Below, in pieces: positions 1 through 9,180 of a stretch of DNA of 63,764 bases (within the stretch, counting starts at the first letter, position 1; the number at the start of each line of letters is the position of its first letter). A program made the position numbers and the translations under genes. The notes under the pieces are model-generated. The model made no database searches, was not told the origin of the DNA, and saw nothing but the letters and a program-made list of their open reading frames with translations. This stretch comes from Acidobacteriota bacterium (lineage in GTDB: Bacteria > Acidobacteriota > Vicinamibacteria > Vicinamibacterales > UBA2999). The DNA is taken from the NCBI GenBank assembly GCA_016184455.1, contig JACPCS010000129.1, forward strand, positions 1 to 63,764, in the 5' to 3' direction.

Positions 1-2
1 AG

Positions 3-113
3 GTGCGCTGTCACCTGTTGCGCGACGGCTCCCAGGGGTGCCTGCTCGGATTCGTGACGCCGAACCATGGCGACGTGACGCGCGGCCACGGCGTCGAGAG
101 AGAGTGGGACTGA
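3..113 (+). CDS. C-terminal fragment of an unidentified protein
   Basis: An open frame enters from the left edge and stops with TGA at 111-113, giving 36 residues (…LLRDGSQGCLLGFVTPNHG… then …ERE WD). I do not recognise the family. Coding potential rests on frame openness and GC-rich third positions only. It converges on the GMC oxidoreductase gene, and the two are separated by an inverted heptad array that may act as a shared terminator. The fragment could also be chance openness. Confidence 0.35.
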   Translation: MRCHLLRDGSQGCLLGFVTPNHGDVTRGHGVEREWD

Positions 114-120
114 TCGGGCT

Positions 121-176
121 CCAGGCTCTGGGCTTCGGGCTTTGGCCTGAAGCCCACCGCCTGAGGCCCGAAGCCT
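121..176. repeat. Inverted heptad array, GGCTT type
   Basis: The convergent gap holds 7-nt units of CCAGGCT, CTGGGCT, TCGGGCT, TTGGCCT type, followed by complementary units GAAGCCC, ACCGCCT, GAGGCCC, GAAGCCT. The two halves can fold into one long imperfect hairpin that runs into the GMC stop codon. Four more arrays with the same 7-nt period but different sequence lie near 3616, 12975, 52950 and 59071. A bidirectional terminator is a reasonable guess here. Confidence 0.7.
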
Positions 177-1881
177 ACGTCGCAACTGTCTTCCAGTTCC
201 CGACCAGATAGTCAGCCGTCCGCCAGGCGAGCGCCTGCACGGTGAGCGTGGGGTTGCGGGCGCCGCTCGTTCCCATGACCGAGGCCCCGAGCACACCGAG
301 GTTCGGCACCTCGTGGGAGAACCCCCAGCGATTGACGACGTTCGTCTCGGGGTTGTCACCCATGCGCGTGCCACCGTACGCATGCGTGGTCGGCCCCATC
401 GTGCCGAGCGGTGTACGTTCTACCGCCACCGCCCCGGCCGCCATGTACCACTGGACCATCAGGTCCTGGATGAACGCGGCGAGCTTCCGGTCGTTGTCCT
501 TGTAGTCCGCCGTGATGCGGATGACGGGGTATCCGAGTGGATCCTTCACGACGGGGTCCAGATCAAGATAGTTGTCCTCGTAGGGCAGCGTGGTTTTCTG
601 CAGGTACGCGGTGTTCCACCGGTCGGCATTCTGCCTGATGAACGCCTTCCACGCCGACCCCCACCGCGGCGCGCGGCCGAACGTGCTCATGTCGGCGGCG
701 GCAATCGGCCGCCGGTCCGAGTAGATCCACAGGTTGCCGCCTCCGATGAAGTCCAGCTTCGAATGATCGAAGTTGTCATCGGCCCAGTTGTCGACAGCCA
801 CGCCCTGCGCGGGCAGGCCGTACCACGTGTTCAGCTCGCGCGGGAAGAGCGCCGTGACCGGCGCGCCCTGGTTGTGGCTGAAGTAATGCCGGCCGACCTG
901 CCCGTGGCTGTTCGACAGTCCGTTTGGGAACGCCGCCGACTTCGAGACGAGCAGGAGCCGCACGTTCTCGTACACGTAGCTCGCCAGCAGCACGACGTCC
1001 GCCGGCTGGAAGTACTCCATGCCGCCCTTTACATAGCTCACGCCGCGGACGCGGCCGTTGCCGTCCACCTCGACCGTCGTCACGACCGCCTCGGTGACCA
1101 CCTCGAAGCGCTTCGTCTGCTGGGCCTTGGGAATGGTCGTCACCGCGGTGGAGCTCTTGGCGCGGATGTGGCAGCCGCCGCGCGCGCAAAAGCCGTGATA
1201 GGCGCACGCGGGGCGGCCGTCGTACGCGCGGCTCGTGATGGCTGCCGGACCCGGGAAGGGGTGCCACCCGAGCCCGCGCGCGGCGTCCGCCATCGTCTCG
1301 GTGAACCCGCTGCCCCGCAGCGGCGGCATCGGGTACTCGCGGCGCCGAAGGCCTTCGAAGATGTTGCCGCGCGCGTCGATCTTGCCCTGAATGTTCCCGG
1401 CCTTCCCGGACACCCCCAGCTCGTACTCCACGGTGTCGTAGTACGGCTCGAGCTCCTCCAGTCCGAAAGGCCAGTCCTCGACCGTCGATCCCGCCGGAAC
1501 GCGCGAGCCGCCGTACCGACGCCGGGTTTCGCTCACGACCTTGAAGTCCCACGGGTTCAGCCGCCAGCTCTGCCCCCAGTAGTGCAGCGTCGTCCCGCCA
1601 ACAGCGTTCATCATCGGATGGATGGCGGCGCGCGGCGAGTAGGGTGCTGACACGTTGCGCCGGTGCGTCGGGATCTCGCGGTTGGCCTTCTGGACCGCAT
1701 GCGGCCAGCCGCGCACGTTGTTGCGGACCTCGTCGGGCGCGAAGTCCTCGGGCGTCAGCCACGTGCCCGCTTCGAGGCCGACCACGTCGAGGCCGGCGCG
1801 CGCCAGCGGCAGCGCCGCCACGCCCCCGGCCGCACCCAGGCCGACAACGACGACGTCGCGTTTCTTCAACTCGATCGCCAT
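175..1881 (-). CDS. GMC-family FAD oxidoreductase (gluconate 2-dehydrogenase large-subunit type)
   Basis: Flavin-dependent dehydrogenase of 568 aa, expected to oxidise an alcohol or sugar-type substrate. The N-terminus carries an FAD Rossmann motif GLGAAGG (residues 14-20). The GMC loop GGTTLHYWG sits at about 95-103, and the C-terminal catalytic block has HAYGGTRMG (about 500) and ARNPT (about 541-545). It has no signal peptide of its own. The ATG overlaps the end of the small-subunit gene by 16 nt. In known gluconate/fructose dehydrogenase-type enzymes the large subunit is co-exported with the Tat-bearing small subunit, and the same is likely here. The usual third subunit, a multi-haem cytochrome, is absent from the visible operon. 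Substrate is not determinable. Confidence 0.92.
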   Translation of the reverse strand: MAIELKKRDVVVVGLGAAGGVAALPLARAGLDVVGLEAGTWLTPEDFAPDEVRNNVRGWPHAVQKANREIPTHRRNVSAPYSPRAAIHPMMNAVGGTTLHYWGQSWRLNPWDFKVVSETRRRYGGSRVPAGSTVEDWPFGLEELEPYYDTVEYELGVSGKAGNIQGKIDARGNIFEGLRRREYPMPPLRGSGFTETMADAARGLGWHPFPGPAAITSRAYDGRPACAYHGFCARGGCHIRAKSSTAVTTIPKAQQTKRFEVVTEAVVTTVEVDGNGRVRGVSYVKGGMEYFQPADVVLLASYVYENVRLLLVSKSAAFPNGLSNSHGQVGRHYFSHNQGAPVTALFPRELNTWYGLPAQGVAVDNWADDNFDHSKLDFIGGGNLWIYSDRRPIAAADMSTFGRAPRWGSAWKAFIRQNADRWNTAYLQKTTLPYEDNYLDLDPVVKDPLGYPVIRITADYKDNDRKLAAFIQDLMVQWYMAAGAVAVERTPLGTMGPTTHAYGGTRMGDNPETNVVNRWGFSHEVPNLGVLGASVMGTSGARNPTLTVQALAWRTADYLVGNWKTVAT

Positions 1882-2600
1882 GGTTCGTCGGTGCGGCCGA
1901 GACGCGCGCGCGCAGGTCGCTTCTTCGAAAACATCGCGTGGTCGTACGCGGACCGGCGCACGCGCGCGGGACGCCGGTCCATGCGCTGATCGTCCGGCGC
2001 GACGGCGAGCCGGATGCCCGGGTACCCAATCAGATCCCAGCCCGCGAAGTTCGCGTTGCCTCCGTAGTACGGATCGCAGAACGTCCCCTGGATGACGTGT
2101 GCCCGCACGAGATCGAAGAACGTGGCGGCGTCGGGCGTGAAGCCAGCGGCGACATTGCTCTCCATCTGGATCAGGATCGCGTCCTGATCCGCAGTCGGGA
2201 GCTCCGCGAAGGGCCTGCCCGTCGACGCGCGGGCGTAGGCATCGACGGCGGCCAGGCCCGTCCGATACGCTTCCCGCGAGTCGGCCAATGCGCCGCCGAG
2301 CGCACGATCGATGTAGCGCGTCGCGCGCGCTTCCGCGGCGCCGGGGCCGTTTCCGTCGCTCGGGATCAGCCGCGCGGCGATCGCATCGAGCGTCGCGGCT
2401 TCGGCCGCCATCAACGTTTCCAGAGGCTCGCGAGCGGCTGCGGCCTGAATGGCGCCTGCGGCGGCCGGCGCGGCGCCTGCCGGCCCTCCCCGCACGAGCA
2501 GCTCCGCCGGCACGATCGCGCCGGCGCCGAAGAGGACGGCGCGTGTCAGCAGCGCACGCCGCGAAAACGCGCGCCGGTCATTGTGGTCCTCGCTGCTCAT
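1866..2600 (-). CDS. Gluconate 2-dehydrogenase subunit 3-like protein with Tat signal
   Basis: A 244-aa partner of the downstream GMC flavoprotein. The N-terminus has twin arginines (RRAFSRRALLTRAV) and a hydrophobic stretch ending near AGAAPAAAGA, typical of a Tat signal. The body contains the subunit-3 pattern (LIPSDGNGPGAAEARATRYID; FFDLVRAHVIQGTFCDPYYGGN; GWDLIGYPG). In this family the small subunit carries the folded complex through the Tat pathway. It overlaps the GMC gene by 16 nt and lies 12 nt after the hydrolase gene, so these genes form one operon read leftward. Confidence is high on family, low on substrate. Confidence 0.9.
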   Translation of the reverse strand: MSSEDHNDRRAFSRRALLTRAVLFGAGAIVPAELLVRGGPAGAAPAAAGAIQAAAAREPLETLMAAEAATLDAIAARLIPSDGNGPGAAEARATRYIDRALGGALADSREAYRTGLAAVDAYARASTGRPFAELPTADQDAILIQMESNVAAGFTPDAATFFDLVRAHVIQGTFCDPYYGGNANFAGWDLIGYPGIRLAVAPDDQRMDRRPARVRRSAYDHAMFSKKRPARARLGRTDEPWRSS

Positions 2601-2612
2601 GTCTGGTTGCCT

Positions 2613-3614
2613 CTACCTGTTTTTCTCCAGCAATTCCAGCATCGCGGACGATACAGCTTCCGGTCTTTCCCTGGGCAGGAAGTGTCCGGCGCCCGCGACC
2701 ACGAGGCGCGCAACACGCGCGGTCAGGAGGGCACGTTCGGCCGGTGTGTCCGCCGGCGGAGGTCCGAGCCCATCGTCGGCCCCATAGAGCACGATTGACG
2801 GAACGTCGATCGTGGGACGCTGTGCCAGCCGGTGCTCGACGTCCGCGAAGCGCGGTTCGCCGGGCGCGTTCCCATTCCGATGGCGATACGAATGGATCAC
2901 GACGTCGACGAAGTCGGGATTGTCGAACGCCGCCGCCGTTCGATTGAACGTGTCGTCCGTGAAACGCCACGTCGGCGACCAGGTGTCCCACAGGAGGCGG
3001 CAGATGCCTCGGCGATTTCGCGTAAGGCCCACACGCCCGCGCTCGGTGTTGAAGTACCACTGATACCAGAGCGCCCGCTCCCGTTCCGGCGAGGCTGGCT
3101 GGGGTGGCGCAAGCGTGTCCTGAATCGTATAGCCGCCAATCAGAAGGGCCGCTCGCACTCGCTTCGGGTGAAGGGCCGCGGCAATGCATGCAGCGCGGCC
3201 ACCCCAGTCGTAGCCAGCCACCGCAAATCGCGACACCCCAAGCGCGTCGGCAAGGTCGATCACATCCTGGCCTATCGCGGCCTGCTGTGCCATGCGAGGG
3301 CTGGAGGGATCGCGAAAGCGTGTGGCCCCGTACCCGCGCAGGTAGGGAACGATGGCGCGGTACCCCTTGCCTGCGAGCGATGCCGCCACCTCGTCCCAGG
3401 CTCGGACGTCGTCGGGAAAGCCGTGCAGGAGGATGATAGGAAAGCCCCGGGCGTCGCCGCTCTCCTCGAAGCCGATGTCCAGCACGGGCGTTTGGACAGA
3501 GCGTGTTCGTGGCGGCGTGCGGGCCTGGACCACGGCGTCACGCCGCTCGGCGAGGCCGCTGCCGAGCGCGCCTGCCACAAGCGTTTTGAGGAGGCGTCGA
3601 CGACTGTGCGGCAT
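2613..3614 (-). CDS. Exported alpha/beta hydrolase with Asp nucleophile (epoxide hydrolase/dehalogenase-like)
   Basis: Alpha/beta-hydrolase of 333 aa. Counting from the ATG at 3614, the oxyanion motif LHGF is near 62-66 and the nucleophile elbow GYDWGG places Asp at about 136. The catalytic His lies in GAGHFLPRE near the C-terminus. An Asp rather than Ser nucleophile points to epoxide hydrolase or haloalkane/haloacetate dehalogenase chemistry. The N-terminus MPHSRRRLLKTLVAGA looks like a Tat signal. A longer frame opening at 3656 would add 14 residues encoded by the adjacent heptad array, so I chose 3614. It heads the operon with the GMC dehydrogenase pair. Confidence 0.8.
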   Translation of the reverse strand: MPHSRRRLLKTLVAGALGSGLAERRDAVVQARTPPRTRSVQTPVLDIGFEESGDARGFPIILLHGFPDDVRAWDEVAASLAGKGYRAIVPYLRGYGATRFRDPSSPRMAQQAAIGQDVIDLADALGVSRFAVAGYDWGGRAACIAAALHPKRVRAALLIGGYTIQDTLAPPQPASPERERALWYQWYFNTERGRVGLTRNRRGICRLLWDTWSPTWRFTDDTFNRTAAAFDNPDFVDVVIHSYRHRNGNAPGEPRFADVEHRLAQRPTIDVPSIVLYGADDGLGPPPADTPAERALLTARVARLVVAGAGHFLPRERPEAVSSAMLELLEKNR

Positions 3615-3615
3615 C

Positions 3616-3703
3616 GCAGGCTGCAGGCTCTGAGCCTCAGGCTTTGGGCGTTTCATGCCGAAGCCCGAAGTCTAAAGCCCAAAGCCCGAAGCCCCAACGC
3701 CTG
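3616..3703. repeat. Inverted heptad array, AGGCT/AAGCCC type
   Basis: Heptads GCAGGCT, GCAGGCT, CTGAGCC, TCAGGCT, TTGGGCG form the left side. The right side has GAAGCCC, GAAGTCT, AAAGCCC, AAAGCCC, GAAGCCC, CAACGCC. The halves are imperfectly complementary and could fold into a long hairpin between two genes on the same strand. It abuts the TonB receptor stop codon and could be its terminator. Confidence 0.7.
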
Positions 3704-3704
3704 A

Positions 3705-6662
3705 TTAGAAGCCGAGCCGCACGCCCACCTGGAGCTGCCGCGGGATCCCGCCCCCGAAGAGCGAACCGACCCTGAGAAAGCTCCCCGACCGCAGGTCACC
3801 TGTTGGGTTGCTGAAGTTCGGCTCGTCGGTGACGTTAAAGACCTCGGCAAACATGTCGAGCGTCCGCACGCCGCCGAGATCCAGGCGGTAGCCGACTCGA
3901 AGATCCAGTTCGGAATAGGTGGGGCCACGGGCACCGTTGCGGCCCCCCTTGTTCTTCACCTCGATCGCGTTCTGTCCGGTGCCGCGATACGTTCCTGGCG
4001 GCAACGGGTCGAACAGCCGTCCGTTGCGATCCGCATCGACGGCGGAATTGATCATGTTGATCGGCCGGCCGCTCATGAAGCGGTGGACCGCACTCACGGT
4101 CACACCGCCGGTCCCGGGCACCTCGACGCGGCCGCTCAGCGTGAGCAGGTGCTTCCGGTCGACGGCGAGCGGTCCCCAGTTCAGATCGAGATTGCGCTCC
4201 TCGAGAACCTGGAAATTGTTGATGGCATCGGGACTCCCGTCGGTATGCCCGCGGGCGCTGCCGATCGAGTACGACGCGCGCGCGCCCCAGAAGTTGCTGA
4301 AGCGCTTCTCCAGCTGCACGCTGAGCACGTCTTGTGCTGACCGGCCGATGTTCTCGCGAATCCACACGTTGTTTGAGAAGGGCGACAGCCCCAGCTGGCT
4401 GGCGACGCCGCGCAGGTCGAAGCGCGTCAGCCTCCCCGTGCGGCTCGTATCGACGCGCACGGCGGGGTTGAGATCGTACGCGAAGACTTGATCGCGACCC
4501 CAACTGTGCACGTAGTCCGCGGCGTACGACAGCTGCCCACCGAGCTGGCGCTCGTAGCCCATCGACACCTGGTGCGAGTACGGGATCCTCCGATCGGGCG
4601 TATCCAGGAACACAGCGCCGTTGTTGCGGGCAAGGGTCCCCGAAGGAAACAGCTGCGCGAGGCGGTCGCGGTTCACGACCGGACCGTTCTGGAGCAGCGG
4701 CTCGCTCGGCAGGCGGCCCTGGCTCGGACCCGGATCGGGACGATCGACTGGAAACTCCGTGACGAACGATTGGGCAAACACGCCTTGCCGGACGTAGGGC
4801 TCGAACCGATCCGTCCAGAGCTTCTCGTAGAACATCCCGTATCCGGCGCGCACGACCGACTCCCGGCCGAGGCTGTACGCGAAGCCCACGCGCGGCTGGA
4901 GGTTGTTCCAATCGACGGGATGGTCGTTCGGATCCGAGAAGAGCGGATTGAATCGCTCTTCAATCGGTGCAATCTCCACGTCGTAGCGGACACCGAGGTT
5001 CAACGTGAGATTGTTGGTGACGCGCCACTTGTCCTGCGCGAACAGCGCGATCGAGTGCGTGAACACATACGGGAGCTCCGGAGCGGGTACGCGCACCGAC
5101 AGCCGTTCCGGGTAGGTCGACGGATCGGCCGCATTGAAGGCGCGGTCGCTCGGGAAGGTGAAGATGCCGTTGAGTGCGTGCTGGACAACCTGACGATGGT
5201 CGGCCCAGACATATTGCAGCCCCATCTTCAGGTCGTGGTCCCCTCGCCTGCCCGGCATGAACCAGCTGAACGATTCGTCAAACTGGTAGGAGGTCTGGAT
5301 CCGATGCAGCGCGAAGTCGGTGGATTGAGTGTCGAAGCTGACGTGGCGTAGCGTCGGAGGCTGGACCAGCATGTCACCGCCGGCCTTGCGGTAGGCCGGC
5401 GTTCCGCGATCGACATCTTCCTGCGTGATGGCGGCGCGGATCGTGTTCAAGCGCGTGCCCCCGAAGACCCGGTTGTAGGTGAACATCCCCGTCTGGTCCA
5501 GGTCCCACTCGTCTTGCAGCGCCGTCAGTGTCTGGTTCTCATCCGTGACACCGCCAGGGTTGAACCCGACGCCAGATCGGTTGCGGATCGGCTGGTAATC
5601 CCCGAGGTAGCGGAACGCGAATGTGTTCTGGCCGTTTACCTGATGGTCCAGGCGAGCCAGGGTGTTCCAGAAATTGGAGTACACGACGTCCGAAAAACTC
5701 ATGTCCGGTCTCGACGGGTACACGCGACTGAGCCCTTCATCGACGTTGACGGCCTCGAAGCTGGCGAAGAAGTGAGTCCTGTCCCGGATGATCGGGCCGC
5801 CAATCGTGCCGCCCCACTGCCGCTTGGACGTATCCGGCCGTGCGAGATTCTGCTGCTTGGCGAAAAAACTCGGGGCCGTCAGGCTCGAGTTGGTGAAGAA
5901 GCCGAACGCGCTGCCACGCAAGTTGTTGGTGCCCTGCCTGGTGATCGCGTTCACGATCCCCCCGGAGCCGCGGCCGTACTCGGCGTCGTACTGGTTGGTG
6001 ATGACCTGGAACTCCTGGATCGTCTCGAGCGCCGGCCGCGCCTGGGGACCCGCCCCGCCGCCGCGCATGTCGTCGTTGTTGTTGCCGCCGTCGATGACGT
6101 AGATGACCTGGCTCCCATGCTGACCGTTGATGACGACGGAACCGGGTCCAATCGCCGACGGGTTGTACTGGACGCCGGGCAGCAGCGCGACGAATCCCAT
6201 AACGCTGCGGTTGGCCGACGGCAACTCGGTCATCTCGGCCGAGGTCACGTTTCCGGCCACCTGCGTCGATGTGATGTCCACGAGGGGCGCCTCGGCCGTC
6301 ACGGTCACCGATTCGGTGAGCGCCCCGACCTCCAGCCTGAGATCGACCGTTGTCGTCTCGCCGATCTGCAGCCGGACGTCCTGCGTGAATCTCCGGAAGC
6401 CCTGCAGCTCGGCGGTGATGCGGTACGGCCCGGGCACGATCCCGGTGATGAAGTAGGTCCCGTCCGGGCCGGTCGTGGTTTCCCGGAACGTCCCGTTCTC
6501 CATGTGCGTGGCGACGATGGCGACGCCGGGCAGGACACCCTGCTGAGCGTCGACCGCGCGCCCGCGAACCGCGGATCCTCCGGCCTGTTGTGCTTCAGCG
6601 AATCCACCGACGAGCAGCACGCCAGATGCGAGCAGCAGGGTGAGCGAACGGAAACGACGCAT
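3705..6662 (-). CDS. TonB-dependent receptor with N-terminal carboxypeptidase-regulatory domain
   Basis: Outer-membrane receptor of 985 aa. A signal peptide (MRRFRSLTLLLASGVLLVGG…AEAQ) is followed by a CarboxypepD_reg-like domain (about 30-110; QQGVLPGVAI, GPDGTYFITGIVPGPYRI). Next come a plug domain (about 120-235, with NGQHGSQVIYVIDGGNNND) and a long beta-barrel ending in aromatic Phe (QVGVRLGF). The family imports oligosaccharides, peptides or other large organics using TonB energy. The ATG at 6662 has a strong upstream AGGGAGGG site, so I prefer it to the frame opening at 6707. It is divergent from the DUF1592 gene. The cargo is unknown. Confidence 0.93.
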   Translation of the reverse strand: MRRFRSLTLLLASGVLLVGGFAEAQQAGGSAVRGRAVDAQQGVLPGVAIVATHMENGTFRETTTGPDGTYFITGIVPGPYRITAELQGFRRFTQDVRLQIGETTTVDLRLEVGALTESVTVTAEAPLVDITSTQVAGNVTSAEMTELPSANRSVMGFVALLPGVQYNPSAIGPGSVVINGQHGSQVIYVIDGGNNNDDMRGGGAGPQARPALETIQEFQVITNQYDAEYGRGSGGIVNAITRQGTNNLRGSAFGFFTNSSLTAPSFFAKQQNLARPDTSKRQWGGTIGGPIIRDRTHFFASFEAVNVDEGLSRVYPSRPDMSFSDVVYSNFWNTLARLDHQVNGQNTFAFRYLGDYQPIRNRSGVGFNPGGVTDENQTLTALQDEWDLDQTGMFTYNRVFGGTRLNTIRAAITQEDVDRGTPAYRKAGGDMLVQPPTLRHVSFDTQSTDFALHRIQTSYQFDESFSWFMPGRRGDHDLKMGLQYVWADHRQVVQHALNGIFTFPSDRAFNAADPSTYPERLSVRVPAPELPYVFTHSIALFAQDKWRVTNNLTLNLGVRYDVEIAPIEERFNPLFSDPNDHPVDWNNLQPRVGFAYSLGRESVVRAGYGMFYEKLWTDRFEPYVRQGVFAQSFVTEFPVDRPDPGPSQGRLPSEPLLQNGPVVNRDRLAQLFPSGTLARNNGAVFLDTPDRRIPYSHQVSMGYERQLGGQLSYAADYVHSWGRDQVFAYDLNPAVRVDTSRTGRLTRFDLRGVASQLGLSPFSNNVWIRENIGRSAQDVLSVQLEKRFSNFWGARASYSIGSARGHTDGSPDAINNFQVLEERNLDLNWGPLAVDRKHLLTLSGRVEVPGTGGVTVSAVHRFMSGRPINMINSAVDADRNGRLFDPLPPGTYRGTGQNAIEVKNKGGRNGARGPTYSELDLRVGYRLDLGGVRTLDMFAEVFNVTDEPNFSNPTGDLRSGSFLRVGSLFGGGIPRQLQVGVRLGF

Positions 6663-6742
6663 GGGACCCTCCCTTTTCGCAGGCACGTAAAAAGCCCGTC
6701 CGACCAATGAAAGGGGACGCCACGTCGATGAGGTGCTGGGGG

Positions 6743-6768
6743 TTATAGCACAAGTCGCGGGCTATAAT
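6743..6768. promoter_or_regulatory. Divergent promoter region between TonB receptor and DUF1592 operon
   Basis: A perfect -10 hexamer TATAAT lies at 6763-6768 on the plus strand, 15 bp before the DUF1592 start. The -35 region is weak (GGGTTA at 6740-6745, 17-bp spacer). On the minus strand TGCTATAAC at 6741-6749 resembles an extended -10 for the receptor. The two boxes nearly overlap, so transcription of the two units may interfere. Confidence 0.4.
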
Positions 6769-6783
6769 CGGCCCGCATTCGAC

Positions 6784-9180
6784 ATGTCACGCAAGCTGGC
6801 TGGCGGGATGGCGCTTGCGTTCCTGGCGGCTGTGACCGCAGTCGCGGGACAGTCCACTGGCGCCTCCGAGCACCGCGCCGTGATGGATAAGTACTGCGTC
6901 ACCTGCCACAGCGACCGGCTGCGCACGGCCGGTCTCTCCCTCGAAAGCCTCGACCTCAGCCGCCCGGACCGCGCGCCCGACGTCTGGGAGAAAGTCGTCG
7001 GCAAGCTGCGCGGCGGCGCCATGCCGCCGGCCGGCATGCCGCGCCCCGCGCCCGACAGCGTGGCGGCGCTGCTGGCGCACCTCGAGACGTCGCTCGATCG
7101 CGCGGCCGCGGAACGTCCCAATCCCGGTCGGCCCTCGCTGCGGCGTCTGACGCGCACCGAGTACCGCAACGCGATCCGCGATCTGCTCGCGGTGGAGATC
7201 GACGTCGAGTCGCTCCTGCCGGCAGACGACTCCCGGTTCGGTTTCGACAACGTCGGCAGCGTCCTGACACTGTCGCCGCTGCTCGCGGAGCGGTATCTGG
7301 CGGTGGCGCGGCAGGTGCGTCGGCTCGCACTCGGCGACGCCACGACCCGTCCTGCCCTCGAGATCTACGAGGTGTCCAAGCAGCTCCTCCAGGACGACCG
7401 TGCCGGCGAGGATCTGCCGTTCGGCACGCGCGGCGGCATGGCTGTGCGCCACCACTTCCCGGCCGACGGCGAGTACGTCTTCCAGGTTCGCCTGCAGCGG
7501 AATTCGCGCGAGTACATCCGCGGGCTGCAGCGCACGCACGAGCTCGACGTGCGGCTCGACGGCCGGCGGATCCAGCGCTTCACGATCGGCGGCGAGCGCC
7601 GCGGACGATCGGCAGGCATCTTTTCCACCGCCGCGATGGGCGACGTCGCCCAGGAGCAGTACGAGCGCCGGGCCGACGACGCGCTCGACGTGCGCCAGTG
7701 GGTGACCGCGGGCACGCATCTGGTGAGCGCCGCATTCGTGAAGGACGGCTCGGTTCCCGAAGGTCCGCTCCAGCCGCGCATGACGATGTACGACTACTCG
7801 CAGTACAAGGGCGGCGAGCCGGGCGTCGCCACGCTCGGCATCGATGGGCCGTACAACGTCACGGGCGTGAGCGAGGACGCCAGCCGCCGCGCGATCTTCG
7901 TCTGCCGGCCGGCTGCAGCGCCCGAGGAGGAACCCTGCGCGAGAACAGTCCTGGCGAGGCTGGCGCGCCGCGCGTATCGACGTCCGGTCACGGACGCCGA
8001 TCTCCAGACGCTTCTGGAGTTCTATCGCACAGGCCGGCGTCAGGGCGGCTTCGAATCAGGCATCGGACTCGCGCTCGAACGCATGCTGGTTGGCCCCGAG
8101 TTTCTGTTTCGCCTCGAGCGCGAGCCGTCTGGTCTCGCGCCTGGCACGCCCTACCGGACGAGCGACGTGGAGCTCGCGTCGCGCCTCTCGTTTTTCCTCT
8201 GGAGCAGCATCCCGGACGAGGAGCTGCTGACGATGGCCGAACGCAGACGGCTGGGGGAGCCAGGCGTCCTCGAGCAGCAGGTCCGGCGCATGCTCGCCGA
8301 CGCCCGCGCGAGCACGTTGACGACGAACTTCGCCGCGCAGTGGCTGCACCTGCGGACCCTCGGGATCGTGGCGCCCGATCTCGAGCGGTTCCCGTACTTC
8401 GACGAGAACCTCCGTCAGGCGTTTCGCACCGAGACCGACCTGTTCTTCGAGAGCGTGCTGCGCGAGGACCGCAGTGTGCTCGATCTGCTGAACGCCGACG
8501 ACACCTTCCTCAACGAACCTCTTGCGCTGCACTACGGGATTCCGGGCGTCTACGGCAGCCATTTCCGTCGGGTGCGCCTCGCCGACCTCACTCGCGGCGG
8601 ACTGCTGGGGCACGGCAGCATCCTGACGGTCACGTCGTACGCCAACCGCACGTCGCCGGTCGTCCGCGGCAAGTGGATTCTGGACAACGTCCTGAACGCG
8701 CCGCCGCCGCCCCCACCGCCGAACGTGCCGGAGCTGAAGCCGCGCGACCAGCAGGGGAAGGTGCTGTCGATGCGCGCGCAGATGGAGCAGCACCGGTCGA
8801 ATCCAGTCTGCGCGAGCTGCCATCGGGTGATGGATCCGCTCGGCTTCGCGCTCGAGAACTTCGATGGGATTGGCCGGTGGCGGACCGCGGACGCTGGCGA
8901 GGCGATCGACGCGTCGGGCGTGCTGCCCGACGGCACGACGTTCAACGGCCCTCGCGAGTTCCGCCGGATGCTGGCCGAGCAGCGGCGCGAGCCGTTCGTC
9001 TCGACGGTGACCGACCGGCTGCTCACCTACGCGCTCGGACGCGGTCTCGAGTACTACGACGCGCCGGTGGTCCGCCGCATCGTCCGCGATGCGGCACCCC
9101 GCGGGTACCGGTTCTCGTCGCTCGTGCTCGGCGTGGTGACGAGCACGCCGTTCCAGATGCGAAGGTCGGAAGAGCCATGA
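6784..9180 (+). CDS. DUF1587/DUF1592/DUF1588/DUF1585 cytochrome-like protein
   Basis: Exported multidomain protein of 798 aa. A signal peptide (residues 1-22) precedes a c-type haem site YCVTCH (about 37-42). The following blocks are typical of the DUF1587-DUF1595-DUF1592-DUF1588-DUF1585 architecture of Planctomycetes and Acidobacteria: RRLTRTEYRNAIRDLL, LASRLSFFLWSSIPDEELL, and the proline run before NVPEL. CASCHRVMDPLGFALENFD (about 675) and DRLLTYALGRGLEYYD follow. The role is unproven; an extracytoplasmic redox or degradative function is usually assumed. ATG 6784 was chosen because it starts the signal peptide. The stop overlaps the DUF1552 start (ATGA). Confidence 0.92.
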   Translation: MSRKLAGGMALAFLAAVTAVAGQSTGASEHRAVMDKYCVTCHSDRLRTAGLSLESLDLSRPDRAPDVWEKVVGKLRGGAMPPAGMPRPAPDSVAALLAHLETSLDRAAAERPNPGRPSLRRLTRTEYRNAIRDLLAVEIDVESLLPADDSRFGFDNVGSVLTLSPLLAERYLAVARQVRRLALGDATTRPALEIYEVSKQLLQDDRAGEDLPFGTRGGMAVRHHFPADGEYVFQVRLQRNSREYIRGLQRTHELDVRLDGRRIQRFTIGGERRGRSAGIFSTAAMGDVAQEQYERRADDALDVRQWVTAGTHLVSAAFVKDGSVPEGPLQPRMTMYDYSQYKGGEPGVATLGIDGPYNVTGVSEDASRRAIFVCRPAAAPEEEPCARTVLARLARRAYRRPVTDADLQTLLEFYRTGRRQGGFESGIGLALERMLVGPEFLFRLEREPSGLAPGTPYRTSDVELASRLSFFLWSSIPDEELLTMAERRRLGEPGVLEQQVRRMLADARASTLTTNFAAQWLHLRTLGIVAPDLERFPYFDENLRQAFRTETDLFFESVLREDRSVLDLLNADDTFLNEPLALHYGIPGVYGSHFRRVRLADLTRGGLLGHGSILTVTSYANRTSPVVRGKWILDNVLNAPPPPPPPNVPELKPRDQQGKVLSMRAQMEQHRSNPVCASCHRVMDPLGFALENFDGIGRWRTADAGEAIDASGVLPDGTTFNGPREFRRMLAEQRREPFVSTVTDRLLTYALGRGLEYYDAPVVRRIVRDAAPRGYRFSSLVLGVVTSTPFQMRRSEEP

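Noticed and set aside
3615..3656. N-terminal extension of the alpha/beta hydrolase
   Set aside because: Those 14 codons fall inside an inverted heptad array. The ATG at 3614 begins a Tat-like leader.
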